From the NCBI RefSeq assembly GCF_018881835.1, contig NZ_JACVPO010000002.1, positions 1 through 64,000 on the forward strand: a stretch of DNA of 64,000 nt. The letters run 5' to 3'. This DNA is from Polynucleobacter hallstattensis (GTDB taxonomy: Bacteria > Pseudomonadota > Gammaproteobacteria > Burkholderiales > Burkholderiaceae). Under the pieces are notes generated by a model. That model had not been told where the DNA came from and ran no database searches. It was given only the letters and a program-made list of their open reading frames with translations. The translations under genes and the position numbers were made by a program. This document shows, piece after piece, positions 43,660-54,464 of this stretch; within the stretch, counting starts at the first letter, position 1; every line of letters begins with the position of its first letter.

Positions 43660-45681
43660 ATGTCAAATGCCGGTCATGCATCTGAGGCCATCAAAATTAT
43701 TGATGGTTGGTATGGCGAGCCTTCTGAAAATCATGCCGCTGGTGTACTCAGCATATTGAAGCTGCTTCACCTAGATGAAGCAACCCTTACCGCTGCACTT
43801 AATATTGCCCGCACCCATGGCAAAGAATCACTCACCAAATTAATTGGCGATGAGTCAGCCAGACTGTTGATTGGCTACCGGGGCCTGAGGCAGGCTCAAG
43901 CCAAGCTCGTTCGCAATGATGGCGGTCTGAGTATTTCTGGGCAAGAAGAAATGCTCAGAAAGATGTTGCTTGCTTTTGGTGATGATCTACGCGTCGTTCT
44001 CATTTATCTTGCTTCACGCTTACAAACGCTGCGTTGGATTACTCATGAAAAAATTGCGATGCCAAAAGCTTGGGCGCAAGAGATTCTGAATATTGATGCA
44101 TCACTTGCGAATCGCCTCGGTATTTGGCAAATGAAATGGGAGATGGAGGACTTGGCATTCCGAGTTCTCTCACCAGAGATATACCGTGACATCGCCAAGA
44201 TGTTGGATGGTAAGCGTATTGAGCGTGAATCTTTTATTAATCTGATTGTGAGCAAGCTTAAAGAAGAATTAAATGTTGCCCGTATTGAAGGTGAGGTTCA
44301 GGGTCGCCCAAAGCACATCTACAGTATTTGGAAAAAGATGCAGGGCAAGTCATTAGATTTTGCCAATCTCTATGACGTTAGGGCGTTTAGAGTTTTAGTA
44401 GATGACGTTAAATCCTGTTATGCCATTTTAGGAATAGTGCATAACGTCTGGCAGCCTGTGCCACGTGAATTTGATGACTACATTGCGAGGCCAAAGCCAA
44501 ACGGATATCAATCTTTGCATACCGTAGTGATGGATGAGCACGGAACGGCATTTGAGATTCAGGTGCGCACCAATGAAATGCATCAACAGGCTGAGTATGG
44601 TTTGGCAGCTCATTGGCGCTACAAGGAGGGCGCTTATGTTGGCACTGCAACTCCGCCAAAAAATAAATCCAATGATGTAAATCCAAGTCATCAAACTGGT
44701 ACCCACAGTGCAGCAGTTGCCTATGAACGTCAAATTGCTTGGGCAAGGCAACTCATTTCTTGGAAAGAGGATGCTTGGGAGCAACTCAAGCACCATGAGA
44801 TCGATGACCATATTTATGTACTCACTCCCTTAGGAAAAGTAATTTCTTTAGAAAAGGGTTCATCGCCGATTGATTTTGCATACGCAGTTCATACCGACCT
44901 AGGTCACCGCTGTCGTGGCGCTCGCGTAGATGGTGCGATGGTACCTTTAGACACGTCATTGCAGAATGGTCAAACGGTTGAAATCGTCGCCGTAAAGCAT
45001 GGCGGCCCTTCACGAGATTGGATTAGTCCTAGCCGCAATTACTTGCGCTCGCAGCGTGCTCGCACACGTGTACGCGCTTGGTTTAATGCTTTAGATGATG
45101 AAGAGGCGGGATCTAAGTCCACCGACACCAAGGTGGAACAAAAGACAGAGGCGAAGGTTATTACTCCAGCCCCAGACATTGTTCTTAAGCAAAGCACTCG
45201 CAAGCAGGGTCATGCAAGTGATGTTTTGGTAGTGGGGGTGGATTCATTGATGACTCAGTTGGCGCGGTGCTGCCGGCCGGTGCCACCCGATGCGATTGCA
45301 GGCTTTGTAACCCAAGGTCGTGGTGTATCGATTCATCGGCGCTCTTGCAAAACGTTGAGAGGTTTATTGGAGCGAGCCCCTGAGCGCGTTATCCAAACGG
45401 CCTGGAATGATTCTGGGGTTGAAACGGCCGCCGGAAATGATCCTCGGCGTGTATTTCCTGCAGATTTAGCCGTAACCGGGCTCGATCGCCCTGAGTTGAT
45501 GCGCGAGTTGTTTGAGATTCTGACACGACAGGGTGTCCACGTGATTGATCTTCGCAAATCTGCCAAGCGAGGCCTAGCTCAAATACTGTTGACAGTAGAG
45601 ATTAAAGACTCGGAAGCCTTGCGGCTTACCCAAAATGCGCTAGAAGAAGTCAAAGGGGTGACCCAGGTACGCCGCCGGTGA
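43660..45681 (+). CDS. relA: RelA-type (p)ppGpp synthetase
   Basis: A 673-residue RSH protein that makes (p)ppGpp when uncharged tRNA enters the ribosome. The N-terminal HD region lacks the hydrolase HD motif. The synthetase domain contains RPKPNGYQSLHTVV and the EFDDYI signature of RelA rather than the RxKD of SpoT-type enzymes. TGS (ITVLTPLGKVISLEKGSSP-like), zinc-finger-like (RCCRPVPPDAIAGFVTQGRG) and ACT domains follow. It starts 15 bp after the CDF-hydrolase fusion and is followed by tRNA-Val. Slightly short compared with E. coli RelA, but all domains are present. Confidence 0.93.
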   Translation: MSNAGHASEAIKIIDGWYGEPSENHAAGVLSILKLLHLDEATLTAALNIARTHGKESLTKLIGDESARLLIGYRGLRQAQAKLVRNDGGLSISGQEEMLRKMLLAFGDDLRVVLIYLASRLQTLRWITHEKIAMPKAWAQEILNIDASLANRLGIWQMKWEMEDLAFRVLSPEIYRDIAKMLDGKRIERESFINLIVSKLKEELNVARIEGEVQGRPKHIYSIWKKMQGKSLDFANLYDVRAFRVLVDDVKSCYAILGIVHNVWQPVPREFDDYIARPKPNGYQSLHTVVMDEHGTAFEIQVRTNEMHQQAEYGLAAHWRYKEGAYVGTATPPKNKSNDVNPSHQTGTHSAAVAYERQIAWARQLISWKEDAWEQLKHHEIDDHIYVLTPLGKVISLEKGSSPIDFAYAVHTDLGHRCRGARVDGAMVPLDTSLQNGQTVEIVAVKHGGPSRDWISPSRNYLRSQRARTRVRAWFNALDDEEAGSKSTDTKVEQKTEAKVITPAPDIVLKQSTRKQGHASDVLVVGVDSLMTQLARCCRPVPPDAIAGFVTQGRGVSIHRRSCKTLRGLLERAPERVIQTAWNDSGVETAAGNDPRRVFPADLAVTGLDRPELMRELFEILTRQGVHVIDLRKSAKRGLAQILLTVEIKDSEALRLTQNALEEVKGVTQVRRR

Positions 45682-45700
45682 TAAACTCTAAGGCTTATAT

Positions 45701-45777
45701 AGGCTCGTAGCTCAGCTGGTTAGAGCACCACCTTGACATGGTGGGGGTCGTTGGTTCGAGTCCAATCGAGCCTACCA
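45701..45777 (+). tRNA. tRNA-Val(GAC)
   Basis: Complete cloverleaf of 77 bases: 7-bp acceptor AGGCTCG/CGAGCCT, D arm GCTCAGCTGGTTAGAGC, anticodon arm CCACC-TTGACAT-GGTGG (anticodon GAC), T arm GTTGG-TTCGAGT-CCAAT, encoded CCA. It lies 19 bp after relA. Confidence 0.95.
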
Positions 45778-45790
45778 ACGAATAAAGACC

Positions 45791-45832
45791 CAAAAGTGCG
45801 CGGTTGCCCAAAAGCTCCCGCGCTTTTTTTTG
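45791..45832 (+). terminator. Terminator after tRNA-Val
   Basis: GCGCGG / CCGCGC stem with a T-rich tail (eight T), between tRNA-Val and thrS. Confidence 0.7.
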
Positions 45833-45889
45833 GTGGATGTTGTGCAGTAAATCAGTCTTTCGGCTGAATCTTAATAAGATGGAGCGGTC

Positions 45890-47812
45890 ATGCTTGTAGT
45901 TACCCTGCCAGATGGATCTAAACGTGAGTTTGAGGCTCCCGTGCGCGTTCTTGATGTTGCCCAAAGCATTGGAAGTGGGCTTGCCAAAGCCGCCCTTGGC
46001 GGCATAGTGGATGGCAAGATGGTGGATGCCAGTTTTCTTATAGACAAAGATAGTCAACTGGCAATCATTACTGATAAAAGCCCAGAAGCGCTAGAAATTG
46101 TGCGCCATTCCACAGCTCACTTATTGGCCTATGCCGTTAAAGAGCTGTTCCCAGAGGCGCAAGTTACTATTGGCCCTGTCATCGAAAACGGTTTTTATTA
46201 CGACTTCTCATTTCATCGCGCATTCACGCCTGACGATTTGGTGGCAATTGAGAAGAAAATGACTGAGCTGGCCAAGAAAGATGAGTCAGTAATTCGTACA
46301 GTAATGCCGCGTGATGAGGCTGTGAAGTTCTTCAAGGATCAGGGCGAAAATTACAAAGCAGAAATTATTTCTAGCATCCCGCAAGGCGAGGATGTGTCTT
46401 TGTATGCCGAAGGAAAATTCACTGACTTATGTCGCGGACCCCATGTGCCATCTACTGGCAAGCTCAAAGTATTTAAGCTTCTGAGCGTTGCTGGTGCTTA
46501 CTGGCGTGGCGATAGCAAGAATGAAATGTTGCAACGGATCTACGGTACGGCTTGGTTGAAAAAAGAAGATCAAGACGCACATCTGCATATGCTCGAAGAA
46601 GCTGAGAAGCGTGACCACCGTCGCCTTGGTAAGTTCTTAGATTTATTTCACTTTCAAGCTGAAGCGCCTGGTTTAATTTTCTGGCATCCAAAAGGCTGGT
46701 CTATTTGGCAAGAGGTTGAACAGTACATGCGCCGCGTTTATCAGCGCGAAGGCTACCAAGAAGTAAAAGCCCCGCAAATTTTGGATCGTGGTCTTTGGGA
46801 AAAGTCTGGCCACTGGGATAACTACAAAGAAAACATGTTTACAACCGAGTCAGAGAATCGTGCATATGCATTAAAGCCGATGAACTGCCCAGGACATGTG
46901 CAGATTTTTAATTCTGGCTTGCATAGCTATCGTGAATTGCCATTGCGCTACGGCGAGTTTGGCCAGTGTCACCGCAACGAACCATCTGGCGCATTGCACG
47001 GTTTGATGCGCGTCCGCGGTTTCACGCAAGATGATGGTCACATTTTCTGTACTGAAGATCAAATTCAGTCTGAAGTAGCTGCCTTTGATAAGGCGGTTCG
47101 TGAGGTTTATCAAGATTTTGGCTTTACTGAGGTGGCTGTCAAGCTAGCCTTGCGCCCAGTAAAACGCGTTGGTGATGACGCTATTTGGGATAAAGCGGAG
47201 GCTGCCTTACGTGGCGCCTTGACCGCTTCAGGTCAAGAATGGGAAGAATTACCAGGTGAGGGTGCTTTTTATGGTCCGAAGATTGAATATCACCTGAAAG
47301 ACTCGATTGGCCGTACTTGGCAGTGCGGCACGATTCAGGTGGATTTCTCGATGCCAGCACGTTTAGGTGCTGAATATGTCACCGAAGAGAACACTCGCAA
47401 GGCTCCAGTGATGCTTCATAGAGCAATTGTGGGCTCTTTGGAGCGTTTTATCGGTATTTTGATCGAAAACCATGCTGGAAATATGCCAGTTTGGCTTGCT
47501 CCGACTCAGGCTATAGTCCTCAATATCTCGGATAATTCTGCTGCGTATGCTCAAAAAGTCCAGCAATCTCTGAAAAAACAAGGGTTTAGAGTCGAATCGG
47601 ATTTGCGAAATGAGAAAATTACGTATAAAATACGCGAGCACGCATTACAGAAGCTCCCATTTTTGTTAGTTGTAGGGGACAAAGAAGCAGAAAGTAATTC
47701 GGTGGCCGTTCGTGCCCGTGGCGGAGTGGATTTAGGGGTAATGCCTCTTGATGCCTTCGTTGCCCGACTCCAGCAGGATATTTCTCAGAAAGTCGGACCC
47801 GAGCTTAGCTAG
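45890..47812 (+). CDS. thrS: Threonyl-tRNA synthetase
   Basis: A 640-residue class II synthetase. N-terminal TGS domain ([13 protein letters not shown]), editing domain with [13 protein letters not shown] and [12 protein letters not shown], catalytic domain with [14 protein letters not shown]-like [22 protein letters not shown], and a C-terminal anticodon-binding domain. It heads the thrS-infC-rpmI-rplT-pheST-ihfA cluster, a classic bacterial order. Confidence 0.97.
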   Translation: MLVVTLPDGSKREFEAPVRVLDVAQSIGSGLAKAALGGIVDGKMVDASFLIDKDSQLAIITDKSPEALEIVRHSTAHLLAYAVKELFPEAQVTIGPVIENGFYYDFSFHRAFTPDDLVAIEKKMTELAKKDESVIRTVMPRDEAVKFFKDQGENYKAEIISSIPQGEDVSLYAEGKFTDLCRGPHVPSTGKLKVFKLLSVAGAYWRGDSKNEMLQRIYGTAWLKKEDQDAHLHMLEEAEKRDHRRLGKFLDLFHFQAEAPGLIFWHPKGWSIWQEVEQYMRRVYQREGYQEVKAPQILDRGLWEKSGHWDNYKENMFTTESENRAYALKPMNCPGHVQIFNSGLHSYRELPLRYGEFGQCHRNEPSGALHGLMRVRGFTQDDGHIFCTEDQIQSEVAAFDKAVREVYQDFGFTEVAVKLALRPVKRVGDDAIWDKAEAALRGALTASGQEWEELPGEGAFYGPKIEYHLKDSIGRTWQCGTIQVDFSMPARLGAEYVTEENTRKAPVMLHRAIVGSLERFIGILIENHAGNMPVWLAPTQAIVLNISDNSAAYAQKVQQSLKKQGFRVESDLRNEKITYKIREHALQKLPFLLVVGDKEAESNSVAVRARGGVDLGVMPLDAFVARLQQDISQKVGPELS

Positions 47813-47854
47813 GGGTGGAATGGTTTTTATTGTTTTTTTAAAGGAATTAAGAAG

Positions 47855-48379
47855 ATCGCTACTGATAAATCGCAGCGCATAAATCGGGAGATTACTGCTC
47901 CTGAAGTGCGTCTGATTGGACTGGATGGAGAACCCATCGGTGTAGTTAAGTTGAGTGAAGCCCTGGCTTTAGCAGAAGAGAAAGAAACCGATTTGGTTGA
48001 AATTGCTCCGACGGCTGTGCCACCTGTAGTCCGGATCATGGACTTCGGCAAATTCAAGTACCAAGAAGCCAAACGTTTGCATGAAGCTAAGCTCAAGCAA
48101 AAAGTGATTCAGGTGAAGGAAGTTAAATTCCGTCCCGGCACAGATGATGGTGACTATGGTGTGAAGCTACGCAATCTAATCCGCTTTTTGGAAGATGGCG
48201 ATAAGACAAAGATTACGCTGCGGTTTCGGGGTCGTGAAATGGCTCACCAAGAAATCGGAGTCAGAATGTTGGAACGTTTGAAGTCAGACCTGATTGAGCA
48301 TGGTCAAGTAGAACAGTTTCCAAAGATGGAGGGTCGCCAAATGGTGATGGTGTTGGCCCCCATTCGTAAGGCTAAGTAA
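47855..48379 (+). CDS. infC: Translation initiation factor IF-3 (ATC start)
   Basis: A 174-residue IF-3 with the N-domain ([36 protein letters not shown]) and C-domain ([36 protein letters not shown]). No ATG or GTG gives the full N-terminus: GTG 47906 would cut 17 residues. ATC at 47855 has AAGGA nine bases upstream and begins with the conserved [11 protein letters not shown]. The rare start, as in E. coli infC (AUU), supports autoregulation by IF-3. It is 42 bp after thrS. Confidence 0.92.
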   Translation: MATDKSQRINREITAPEVRLIGLDGEPIGVVKLSEALALAEEKETDLVEIAPTAVPPVVRIMDFGKFKYQEAKRLHEAKLKQKVIQVKEVKFRPGTDDGDYGVKLRNLIRFLEDGDKTKITLRFRGREMAHQEIGVRMLERLKSDLIEHGQVEQFPKMEGRQMVMVLAPIRKAK

Positions 48380-48399
48380 TAAACCAAATCGCAAGATGA

Positions 48400-48517
48400 G
48401 GTTTGTTGTTTAAGTAGGGAGGGGTCGTAGACCCTGGTAGCAAGAAGTGCTTCTAGGTACAGGAAGCGTAACCGTCGGTTACCACCTAAGTTGCACATGC
48501 AGAAGAAGGGGTGCTTT
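48400..48517 (+). promoter_or_regulatory. Structured leader upstream of rpmI
   Basis: Three local hairpins (GGGTC-GTA-GACCC at 48422, GAAG-TG-CTTC at 48444, GTAACC-GTC-GGTTAC at 48468) fill the gap between infC and rpmI. L20-binding leaders are known at this position in other bacteria; this one is assigned by position only. Confidence 0.4.
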
Positions 48518-48715
48518 ATGCCCAAGATGAAGAGTAAGAGTAGCGCCAAAAAGCGCTTCACGGTTCGCGCAGGCGGAACGATCAAACGAGGCCAGGCTTT
48601 CAAACGCCACATCCTCACCAAGAAGACCACAAAGAATAAGCGTCACCTACGTGGTACTACCGAAGTTGCGAAGGCAGACGTTAAGTCAATTCGCTCCATG
48701 CTTCCATACGCTTAA
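48518..48715 (+). CDS. rpmI: 50S ribosomal protein L35
   Basis: A 65-residue L35 beginning [14 protein letters not shown] and ending RSMLPYA, with the expected lysine-rich core. The frame extends nine codons upstream, but 48518 is the family start and the upstream part belongs to the leader. Confidence 0.96.
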   Translation: MPKMKSKSSAKKRFTVRAGGTIKRGQAFKRHILTKKTTKNKRHLRGTTEVAKADVKSIRSMLPYA

Positions 48716-48741
48716 CCTCAGACTAGATTAGGAGAATTTAA

Positions 48742-49107
48742 ATGCCAAGAGTCAAACGTGGGGTTACAGCAAGAGCCCGTCATAAGAAAGTCACCGATGC
48801 CGCAACAGGCTATCGTGGACGTCGTAAAAACGTATTCCGTATTGCTAAGCAAGCAGTTATGCGTGCTGGTCAATATGCATACCGCGACCGTCGTAATAAG
48901 AAACGTGTATTCCGCGCATTGTGGATTGCTCGTATCAACGCGGCAGTTCGTCAGCATGACATGACCTATAGCGTATTCATGAATGGTATGAAGAAAGCCG
49001 CGATCGAACTCGACCGTAAAGTGCTTTCTGATATGGCCATTGCTGATAAGGCGGCTTTTGCTGCTTTGGTTACTCGGATCAAATCCGTAGTAAGCGCTGC
49101 AGCTTAA
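48742..49107 (+). CDS. rplT: 50S ribosomal protein L20
   Basis: A 121-residue L20: [16 protein letters not shown] at the N-terminus, [17 protein letters not shown] near residue 22 and [18 protein letters not shown] near residue 70. Early rRNA-binding assembly protein. It follows rpmI by 26 bp with AGGAG upstream. Confidence 0.97.
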   Translation: MPRVKRGVTARARHKKVTDAATGYRGRRKNVFRIAKQAVMRAGQYAYRDRRNKKRVFRALWIARINAAVRQHDMTYSVFMNGMKKAAIELDRKVLSDMAIADKAAFAALVTRIKSVVSAAA

Positions 49108-49136
49108 TTCTTAGTCCATAAAAAAACTAAGCTGCA

Positions 49137-50183
49137 ATGGTTTCTCTCGACCACATTGTCGAGGATGCTAAACGTGATTTCCTCGGAGCTGCCGATTCGG
49201 CAGCTCTAGAGGACGCGAAAGCCAAGTATCTCGGTAAGTCAGGTGTTCTCACTGAGCGTTTAAAAGCGCTAGGTGGAATGTCGCCTGATGAGCGCAAGAG
49301 TGCTGGCGCCCAGATTAATCAAATCAAAACTCAAGTAGAGGCTTCATTGCAGGAACGTCGCCAAGCATTGGCTGATGCGGTATTGCTGCAACGGCTTGCG
49401 GCGGAATCGATTGACGTCTCTTTGCCTGGCCGTGGCCAATCTGTAGGTAGCTTGCATCCGGTGATGCGTACCTGGGAACGTGTTGAAGAGATCTTCCGCT
49501 CTATTGGTTTTGATGTAGCTGACGGCCCTGAAATTGAAACTGATTGGTTTAATTTCACCGCCTTAAACAGTCCCGAGAATCATCCTGCACGTTCAATGCA
49601 GGATACTTTTTATATTGATGGCAAAGATTCCAATGGAAAGCCTTTGTTATTGCGTACGCATACTAGTCCGATTCAGGTTCGTTATGCGAGTGAGCATGTC
49701 AAGAAATACGCCCATGCCGATGTGATGCCGCCAATTAAGGTTATTGCGCCAGGTAGAACCTATCGCGTGGATAGTGACGCAACCCATTCACCGATGTTTC
49801 ATCAGGTTGAGGGCTTGTGGATTGCTGAGAGCGTTTCCTTTGCAGACCTTAAAGGTGTGTATACCGATTTTCTCAGAACTTTTTTTGAAACGAATGAGCT
49901 GCAGGTTCGTTTCCGCCCATCGTATTTCCCATTCACTGAGCCTTCGGCCGAAATTGATATGGCCTTCGGTAGCGGCAAGCTAGCCGGCCGATGGTTAGAG
50001 ATTTCTGGTGCAGGGCAGGTTCATCCAAATGTATTGCGCAATATGGGTATTGATCCAGAGCGCTATACCGGTTTTGCTTTTGGCTCTGGCTTAGAGCGTT
50101 TGACGATGTTGCGTTACGGCGTTGATGATTTACGTCTTTTCTTTGAGAACGATCTCCGTTTCTTAGCGCAATTTCCGGCTTAA
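49137..50183 (+). CDS. pheS: Phenylalanyl-tRNA synthetase alpha subunit
   Basis: A 348-residue class II catalytic subunit. N-terminal coiled coil, then [34 protein letters not shown], motif 2 around [17 protein letters not shown] and motif 3 [17 protein letters not shown]. Forms the heterotetramer with pheT, 31 bp downstream. Confidence 0.97.
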   Translation: MVSLDHIVEDAKRDFLGAADSAALEDAKAKYLGKSGVLTERLKALGGMSPDERKSAGAQINQIKTQVEASLQERRQALADAVLLQRLAAESIDVSLPGRGQSVGSLHPVMRTWERVEEIFRSIGFDVADGPEIETDWFNFTALNSPENHPARSMQDTFYIDGKDSNGKPLLLRTHTSPIQVRYASEHVKKYAHADVMPPIKVIAPGRTYRVDSDATHSPMFHQVEGLWIAESVSFADLKGVYTDFLRTFFETNELQVRFRPSYFPFTEPSAEIDMAFGSGKLAGRWLEISGAGQVHPNVLRNMGIDPERYTGFAFGSGLERLTMLRYGVDDLRLFFENDLRFLAQFPA

Positions 50184-50214
50184 TTCGCCAACCTTCTAAT
50201 AGTAGATAGCGCAT

Positions 50215-52674
50215 ATGCAATTTTCTGAATCTTGGTTACGCCAATATGTAAATCCTTCGCTCGATAGCAATGCATTAGGTCATGCAATGACTATGGCCGG
50301 GCTTGAGGTGGAAGAGCAGCATTCAGTAGCGCCTGCATTTACGAAGATTGTGGTTGCACAAATTCTTTCTGCTGAGCAGCATCCTGATGCAGACCGCTTG
50401 CGCGTTTGCAAGGTCGACGCAGGAACTGGCCAAGAGTTACAAATTGTTTGCGGTGCGCCGAATGCGCGTGCTGGTATCAAAATCCCTTGCGCGATGGTTG
50501 GCGCTGAATTGCCACCAGCAGATGTGGGTGGCAAACCATTCATGATCAAAGTGGGTAAGTTACGTGGTGTCGAAAGCCAGGGGATGTTGTGCTCTGGTCG
50601 CGAGCTTGGTCTTGGTGATGATCACGAAGGTATTTTGGAGTTACCTGCAGATGCCCCAGTGGGTGAAGATATTCGTCAGTATTTAAGTCTAGATGATCAG
50701 ATCTTTGTGATTAAGTTGACTCCTAATAAAGCGGATTGTTTGTCTCTAATGGGGATGGCGCGTGAAGTGTCAGCCATCACTGGTGCTGCATTGTGCGCAC
50801 CCAAGTGGAACCCTGTTGATGTTTCTATACAAGACAAGCTCAAAGTTACGGTTGAAAGCACTGATCTTTGCGGTCGTTTTGCTGGTCGCGTGATTCGTGG
50901 CGTCAATCCAAAAGCTGCAACACCAGATTGGATCATTCAACGACTTTGCAATGCCGGTCAAAGAAGCATTTCTCCATTGGTGGATCTTTCTAACTATGTC
51001 ATGTTGGAAATGGGTCAGCCGACCCATGTATTTGACATTGATAAATTGACTGGTGACTTATCTGTTCGTTGGGCGAAGACGGGTGAAAGTCTTGAGTTAT
51101 TGAACGGCCAGACGGTGACTTTGCAAGGTCCAGATTCTGCGGGCAAGATCCAGGATGCTGGTGTGGTTGCCGATCAAAATGGTCCTGTAGCGTTAGCTGG
51201 GATTATGGGTGGCAATCATTGCGCCGTGACTGATGACACTAAAAATATTTATGTTGAGGCCGCTTATTGGCAGCCTTCGGCAATTCAGGGGCGTGCTCGT
51301 CGTTTTAATTTCAGCACCGATGCGGCGCATCGCTTTGAGCGTGGTGTTGATCCACAAAATACGGCTAACTGCCTAGAATATTTAACGGCTTTGATTGTTG
51401 AAGTATGCGGTGGCCAAGTTAGCCCAATTGATGATCAAGTATTAGCTATTCCTGAGCGCAAACCAGTCAGCATGCGTTTAGCTCGCGCTATGAAAGTCAT
51501 CGGTATTCCGCTCACTGCTGAAATTGTTGCTGATGTGTTCAAGCGCCTTGGTTTTGAGTTCAAGCAAGAAGCAGGTGATGTATTTGTTGTAACACCGCCA
51601 AGCTATCGCTTCGATATCGAAATTGAGGAAGATTTAATAGAAGAAGTCGCCCGCATGTACGGCTTTGAAAATATTCCTGATGTGCCGCCAATTTCCTCCT
51701 TAAAAATGAGCGCCAGGGCTGAGGCAAAGCGTGGCCTGCATTTATTGCGCCAGCGTTTAGCTCTACAAGGCTATCAAGAGGCGGTGAACTTTGGATTTAC
51801 TGATCTTGAGAGTGAACAACGATTAGCTGCAGCCACTGACAAAGACCTCATTGCTGTGCTCAACCCGATTGCCAATCAGTATGGTGTGATGCGCAGCAAT
51901 CTGTGGGGTGGTTTGTTGACTAACCTAAAGTCAAACTTAAATCGTGGTGCTGGACGTGTCCGTTTATTTGAAACAGGTCGTGTATTTAAGCGTGATGTAA
52001 GCGTACAAGAAGAGGCTGGCAGAGTTGCAGGCTTTCATCAGCCTCAGCAAATTGGTGGTTTGGCTTATGGATCATTTGTAGCGGAGCAGTGGGCAAGCAT
52101 TGATCGTGCAGTCGATTTCTTTGATGTGAAGGGTGATCTGGAGCGTGTGCTCGATCCATTGCATTTCACGACTGAGGCTGCCGTTCATCCTGCACTACAT
52201 CCAGGTCGCAGCGCACAAATTCACTTGATAACCCCGACTGGAAAACACCATATTGGCTGGATTGGTGAATTACATCCTGGTTTACAGCAAGCCTACGAGT
52301 TGCCACAGGCTCCAGTTCTTTTTGAAATGGATTTAGAGGCTATTCGCAATTTAAGTATTCCGCAGCCGGAAGAGTTAAGTAAATTTCCTGCTGTACAGCG
52401 AGATCTAGCAGTAGTGGTAAAGCAATCCATTTCTTCACAGACTTTGCTCGATGCAATGAATGCGAAGAAGCAGAACTTTGTTAAGGCGATTGAGCTATTT
52501 GATGAGTTCAAACCAAAAGCTGGCTCTAGTAGTATGGCCGATGATGAGAAGAGTTTGGCCTACCGTGTGACTTTGCTCAATCCACAGGAAACATTACAGG
52601 ATGCTCAAATTGAAGCGGTTATGACTGCTTTATTAGCGACACTTGAGAAAAATTGCGCAGCCCGCCTGCGCTAG
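50215..52674 (+). CDS. pheT: Phenylalanyl-tRNA synthetase beta subunit
   Basis: An 819-residue beta subunit with the N-terminal tRNA-binding (EMAP-like) domain (VAQILSAEQHPDADRLRVCKVDAG), the B3/B4 editing module, B5 domain (PPSYRFDIEIEEDLIEEVARMYGFENIP), a class II-like core and a C-terminal anticodon-binding domain (SKFPAVQRDLAVVV). Full length. Confidence 0.97.
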   Translation: MQFSESWLRQYVNPSLDSNALGHAMTMAGLEVEEQHSVAPAFTKIVVAQILSAEQHPDADRLRVCKVDAGTGQELQIVCGAPNARAGIKIPCAMVGAELPPADVGGKPFMIKVGKLRGVESQGMLCSGRELGLGDDHEGILELPADAPVGEDIRQYLSLDDQIFVIKLTPNKADCLSLMGMAREVSAITGAALCAPKWNPVDVSIQDKLKVTVESTDLCGRFAGRVIRGVNPKAATPDWIIQRLCNAGQRSISPLVDLSNYVMLEMGQPTHVFDIDKLTGDLSVRWAKTGESLELLNGQTVTLQGPDSAGKIQDAGVVADQNGPVALAGIMGGNHCAVTDDTKNIYVEAAYWQPSAIQGRARRFNFSTDAAHRFERGVDPQNTANCLEYLTALIVEVCGGQVSPIDDQVLAIPERKPVSMRLARAMKVIGIPLTAEIVADVFKRLGFEFKQEAGDVFVVTPPSYRFDIEIEEDLIEEVARMYGFENIPDVPPISSLKMSARAEAKRGLHLLRQRLALQGYQEAVNFGFTDLESEQRLAAATDKDLIAVLNPIANQYGVMRSNLWGGLLTNLKSNLNRGAGRVRLFETGRVFKRDVSVQEEAGRVAGFHQPQQIGGLAYGSFVAEQWASIDRAVDFFDVKGDLERVLDPLHFTTEAAVHPALHPGRSAQIHLITPTGKHHIGWIGELHPGLQQAYELPQAPVLFEMDLEAIRNLSIPQPEELSKFPAVQRDLAVVVKQSISSQTLLDAMNAKKQNFVKAIELFDEFKPKAGSSSMADDEKSLAYRVTLLNPQETLQDAQIEAVMTALLATLEKNCAARLR

Positions 52675-52715
52675 GTTTAATATAAGCAATAGATCAGTAA
52701 GAAGAGACTTTCGCC

Positions 52716-53039
52716 ATGAATGATTTAGTTAGCAACGATACCGTTACCAAGAATGAGCTCTCGGAAGCTCTCTTTGATCAAGTTGGCTTAAATAAGCGCG
52801 AAGCTAAGGACATGATTGATGCCTTCTTTGACCGTATTGGAAAATCTCTGGAGACTGGTGTTGAGGTGAAGATTTCTGGATTTGGTAATTTTCAGTTACG
52901 CAACAAATCTGCTCGCCCAGGACGTAATCCAAAAACTGGTCAAATGATTCCAATTGCTGCTCGTCGTGTTGTGACATTTCATGCAAGCCAAAAGCTGAAG
53001 GACGTAGTTGAGTCTCATGCTCGAGAAAACAGCATTTGA
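52716..53039 (+). CDS. ihfA: Integration host factor alpha subunit
   Basis: A 107-residue HU/IHF-family DNA-bending protein. [18 protein letters not shown] near the N-terminus and the beta-arm signature [23 protein letters not shown] are present. It follows pheT as in other proteobacteria and overlaps the MerR-type gene by 23 bases. Confidence 0.95.
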   Translation: MNDLVSNDTVTKNELSEALFDQVGLNKREAKDMIDAFFDRIGKSLETGVEVKISGFGNFQLRNKSARPGRNPKTGQMIPIAARRVVTFHASQKLKDVVESHARENSI

Positions 53040-53367
53040 TACTGGGTCGGTGCTGCTGAGTTCGCAGCTCCCCCCAATTCCTTCTAAGCGTTATTTCACT
53101 ATTGGTGAGGTATCCGAGCTTTGCGGTGTTCGTTCCCATGTATTGCGCTATTGGGAGCAAGAGTTTACCCAACTAAGCCCCCAAAAGCGTCGCGGTAATC
53201 GCCGCTACTATCAACATCATGAAGTTGTCTTAATTCGTAAGATTAGGGCGCTTTTATATGAAGAGGGCTTCACGATCAGCGGTGCCCGAAATCGTCTTGA
53301 TGAGGCTCGTGGTGAGCTTCGCTTGCGCGATGAGTTGCAGGCTGTCCTGCAAATTCTCTCCAAATAG
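53017..53367 (+). CDS. MerR-family transcriptional regulator
   Basis: A 116-residue regulator from ATG 53017 (a TTG at 53008 is also in frame). The winged HTH is [26 protein letters not shown], continuing [32 protein letters not shown]. The dimer helix is short and there is no cysteine sensor. It overlaps ihfA, so the two are co-translated. This order is common in betaproteobacteria. Confidence 0.9.
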   Translation: MLEKTAFDTGSVLLSSQLPPIPSKRYFTIGEVSELCGVRSHVLRYWEQEFTQLSPQKRRGNRRYYQHHEVVLIRKIRALLYEEGFTISGARNRLDEARGELRLRDELQAVLQILSK

Positions 53368-53392
53368 TTACTGATACAATTTTGTTTCTCGT

Positions 53393-53469
<77 letters not shown>

Positions 53470-53491
53470 TTCAATTGCACATCTCCTTCTT

Positions 53492-53893
53492 ATGACATCA
53501 AACTCAAACAACACTACGTATTTTGGATTGACCATCCCTTTTTTGGCTCACTTGGGGGTTGTTCCTGAGTATGCCGAAGGCGGTAAATCCCGTATTAGCC
53601 TAGTCATCAAACCAGAATTCGAGAATAGCTTTCAGATTGCTCATGGTGGCGTTGTCATGACCCTATTAGACTTTGCGATGGGAGCGGCAGCTCGCAGTAC
53701 TGTGAACCAGCAACTTGGCGCCATGACAATTGATATGAACGTCAGCTTCTTGCGCCCAAGTATCGGCAAGATTGCGGTGGAGGGTAGCGTTCTGAAGTTT
53801 GGTAAAACGATTCATTACTGCGAGGCCGTAGTATTGAATGAGGACGGTGAAGTTACTGCTAAATCTAGCGGGACATTTATGCTGAGAAGGTAA
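53492..53893 (+). CDS. PaaI-type hotdog thioesterase
   Basis: A 133-residue hotdog-fold protein with the catalytic-region motif [23 protein letters not shown] near residue 46 and [12 protein letters not shown] near residue 83. Members hydrolyse acyl- or aryl-CoA thioesters. It lies 22 bp after tRNA-Pro. Confidence 0.85.
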   Translation: MTSNSNNTTYFGLTIPFLAHLGVVPEYAEGGKSRISLVIKPEFENSFQIAHGGVVMTLLDFAMGAAARSTVNQQLGAMTIDMNVSFLRPSIGKIAVEGSVLKFGKTIHYCEAVVLNEDGEVTAKSSGTFMLRR

Positions 53894-54092
53894 TGTAACT
53901 TATTAATAATAAATATAGTATTTATAATGATATTTATATAATTCCAGCATTAGTACGAAAAGCATTAACCTATTCAGGTTTTATGGTTTATTCACTAAAA
54001 TCACTCTCCAATTCATATTAAGCGTATAATGTGAATCTAGAAATAATTATCTTTTTGATTATCTCGTAACTAATATTCGGAGAAATTACTAA

Positions 54093-54377
54093 ATGTCATC
54101 TTATAAAGAGCTTTTAGCCCAGCGTGAACAGTTAGATAAACAAATTAAAGAAGCAGTTTTACGTGAAAAGGCTGACGGCATCGCTAAAGCCAAGCTTATT
54201 ATTGAGCAGTATGATTTAACAGCTTCAGACTTATTCAGTCGTAAAGCTGGCGCCCGTAGCTCTGGTGGCAAGGTTGCCCCAAAGTACCGTAATCCATCTA
54301 ATGGTGATACTTGGACTGGACGTGGTAAGGCTCCAAAATGGATTGAAGGTAGAGATCGCAGTAATTTTTTGATATAA
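54093..54377 (+). CDS. H-NS-family nucleoid protein
   Basis: A 94-residue H-NS-like protein: N-terminal coiled coil (LAQREQLDKQIKEAVLREK) for oligomerisation, then the C-terminal DNA-binding motif PKYRNPSNGDTWTGRGKAPKWI. It silences AT-rich DNA. The upstream 199 bp is strikingly AT-rich, suggesting autoregulation. Confidence 0.9.
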   Translation: MSSYKELLAQREQLDKQIKEAVLREKADGIAKAKLIIEQYDLTASDLFSRKAGARSSGGKVAPKYRNPSNGDTWTGRGKAPKWIEGRDRSNFLI

Positions 54378-54405
54378 GCTATTGATTTAATTAGATTTTT
54401 TATTT

Positions 54406-54440
54406 AAAAAGCCGCTCAATATCAGATTGAGCGGCTTTTA
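54406..54440. terminator. Bidirectional terminator after the H-NS-like gene
   Basis: AAAAAGCCGCTCAAT / ATTGAGCGGCTTTTA inverted repeat between convergent genes. Confidence 0.85.
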
Positions 54441-54464
54441 TGTTTTATGGGGCTGGCTTAGAGT

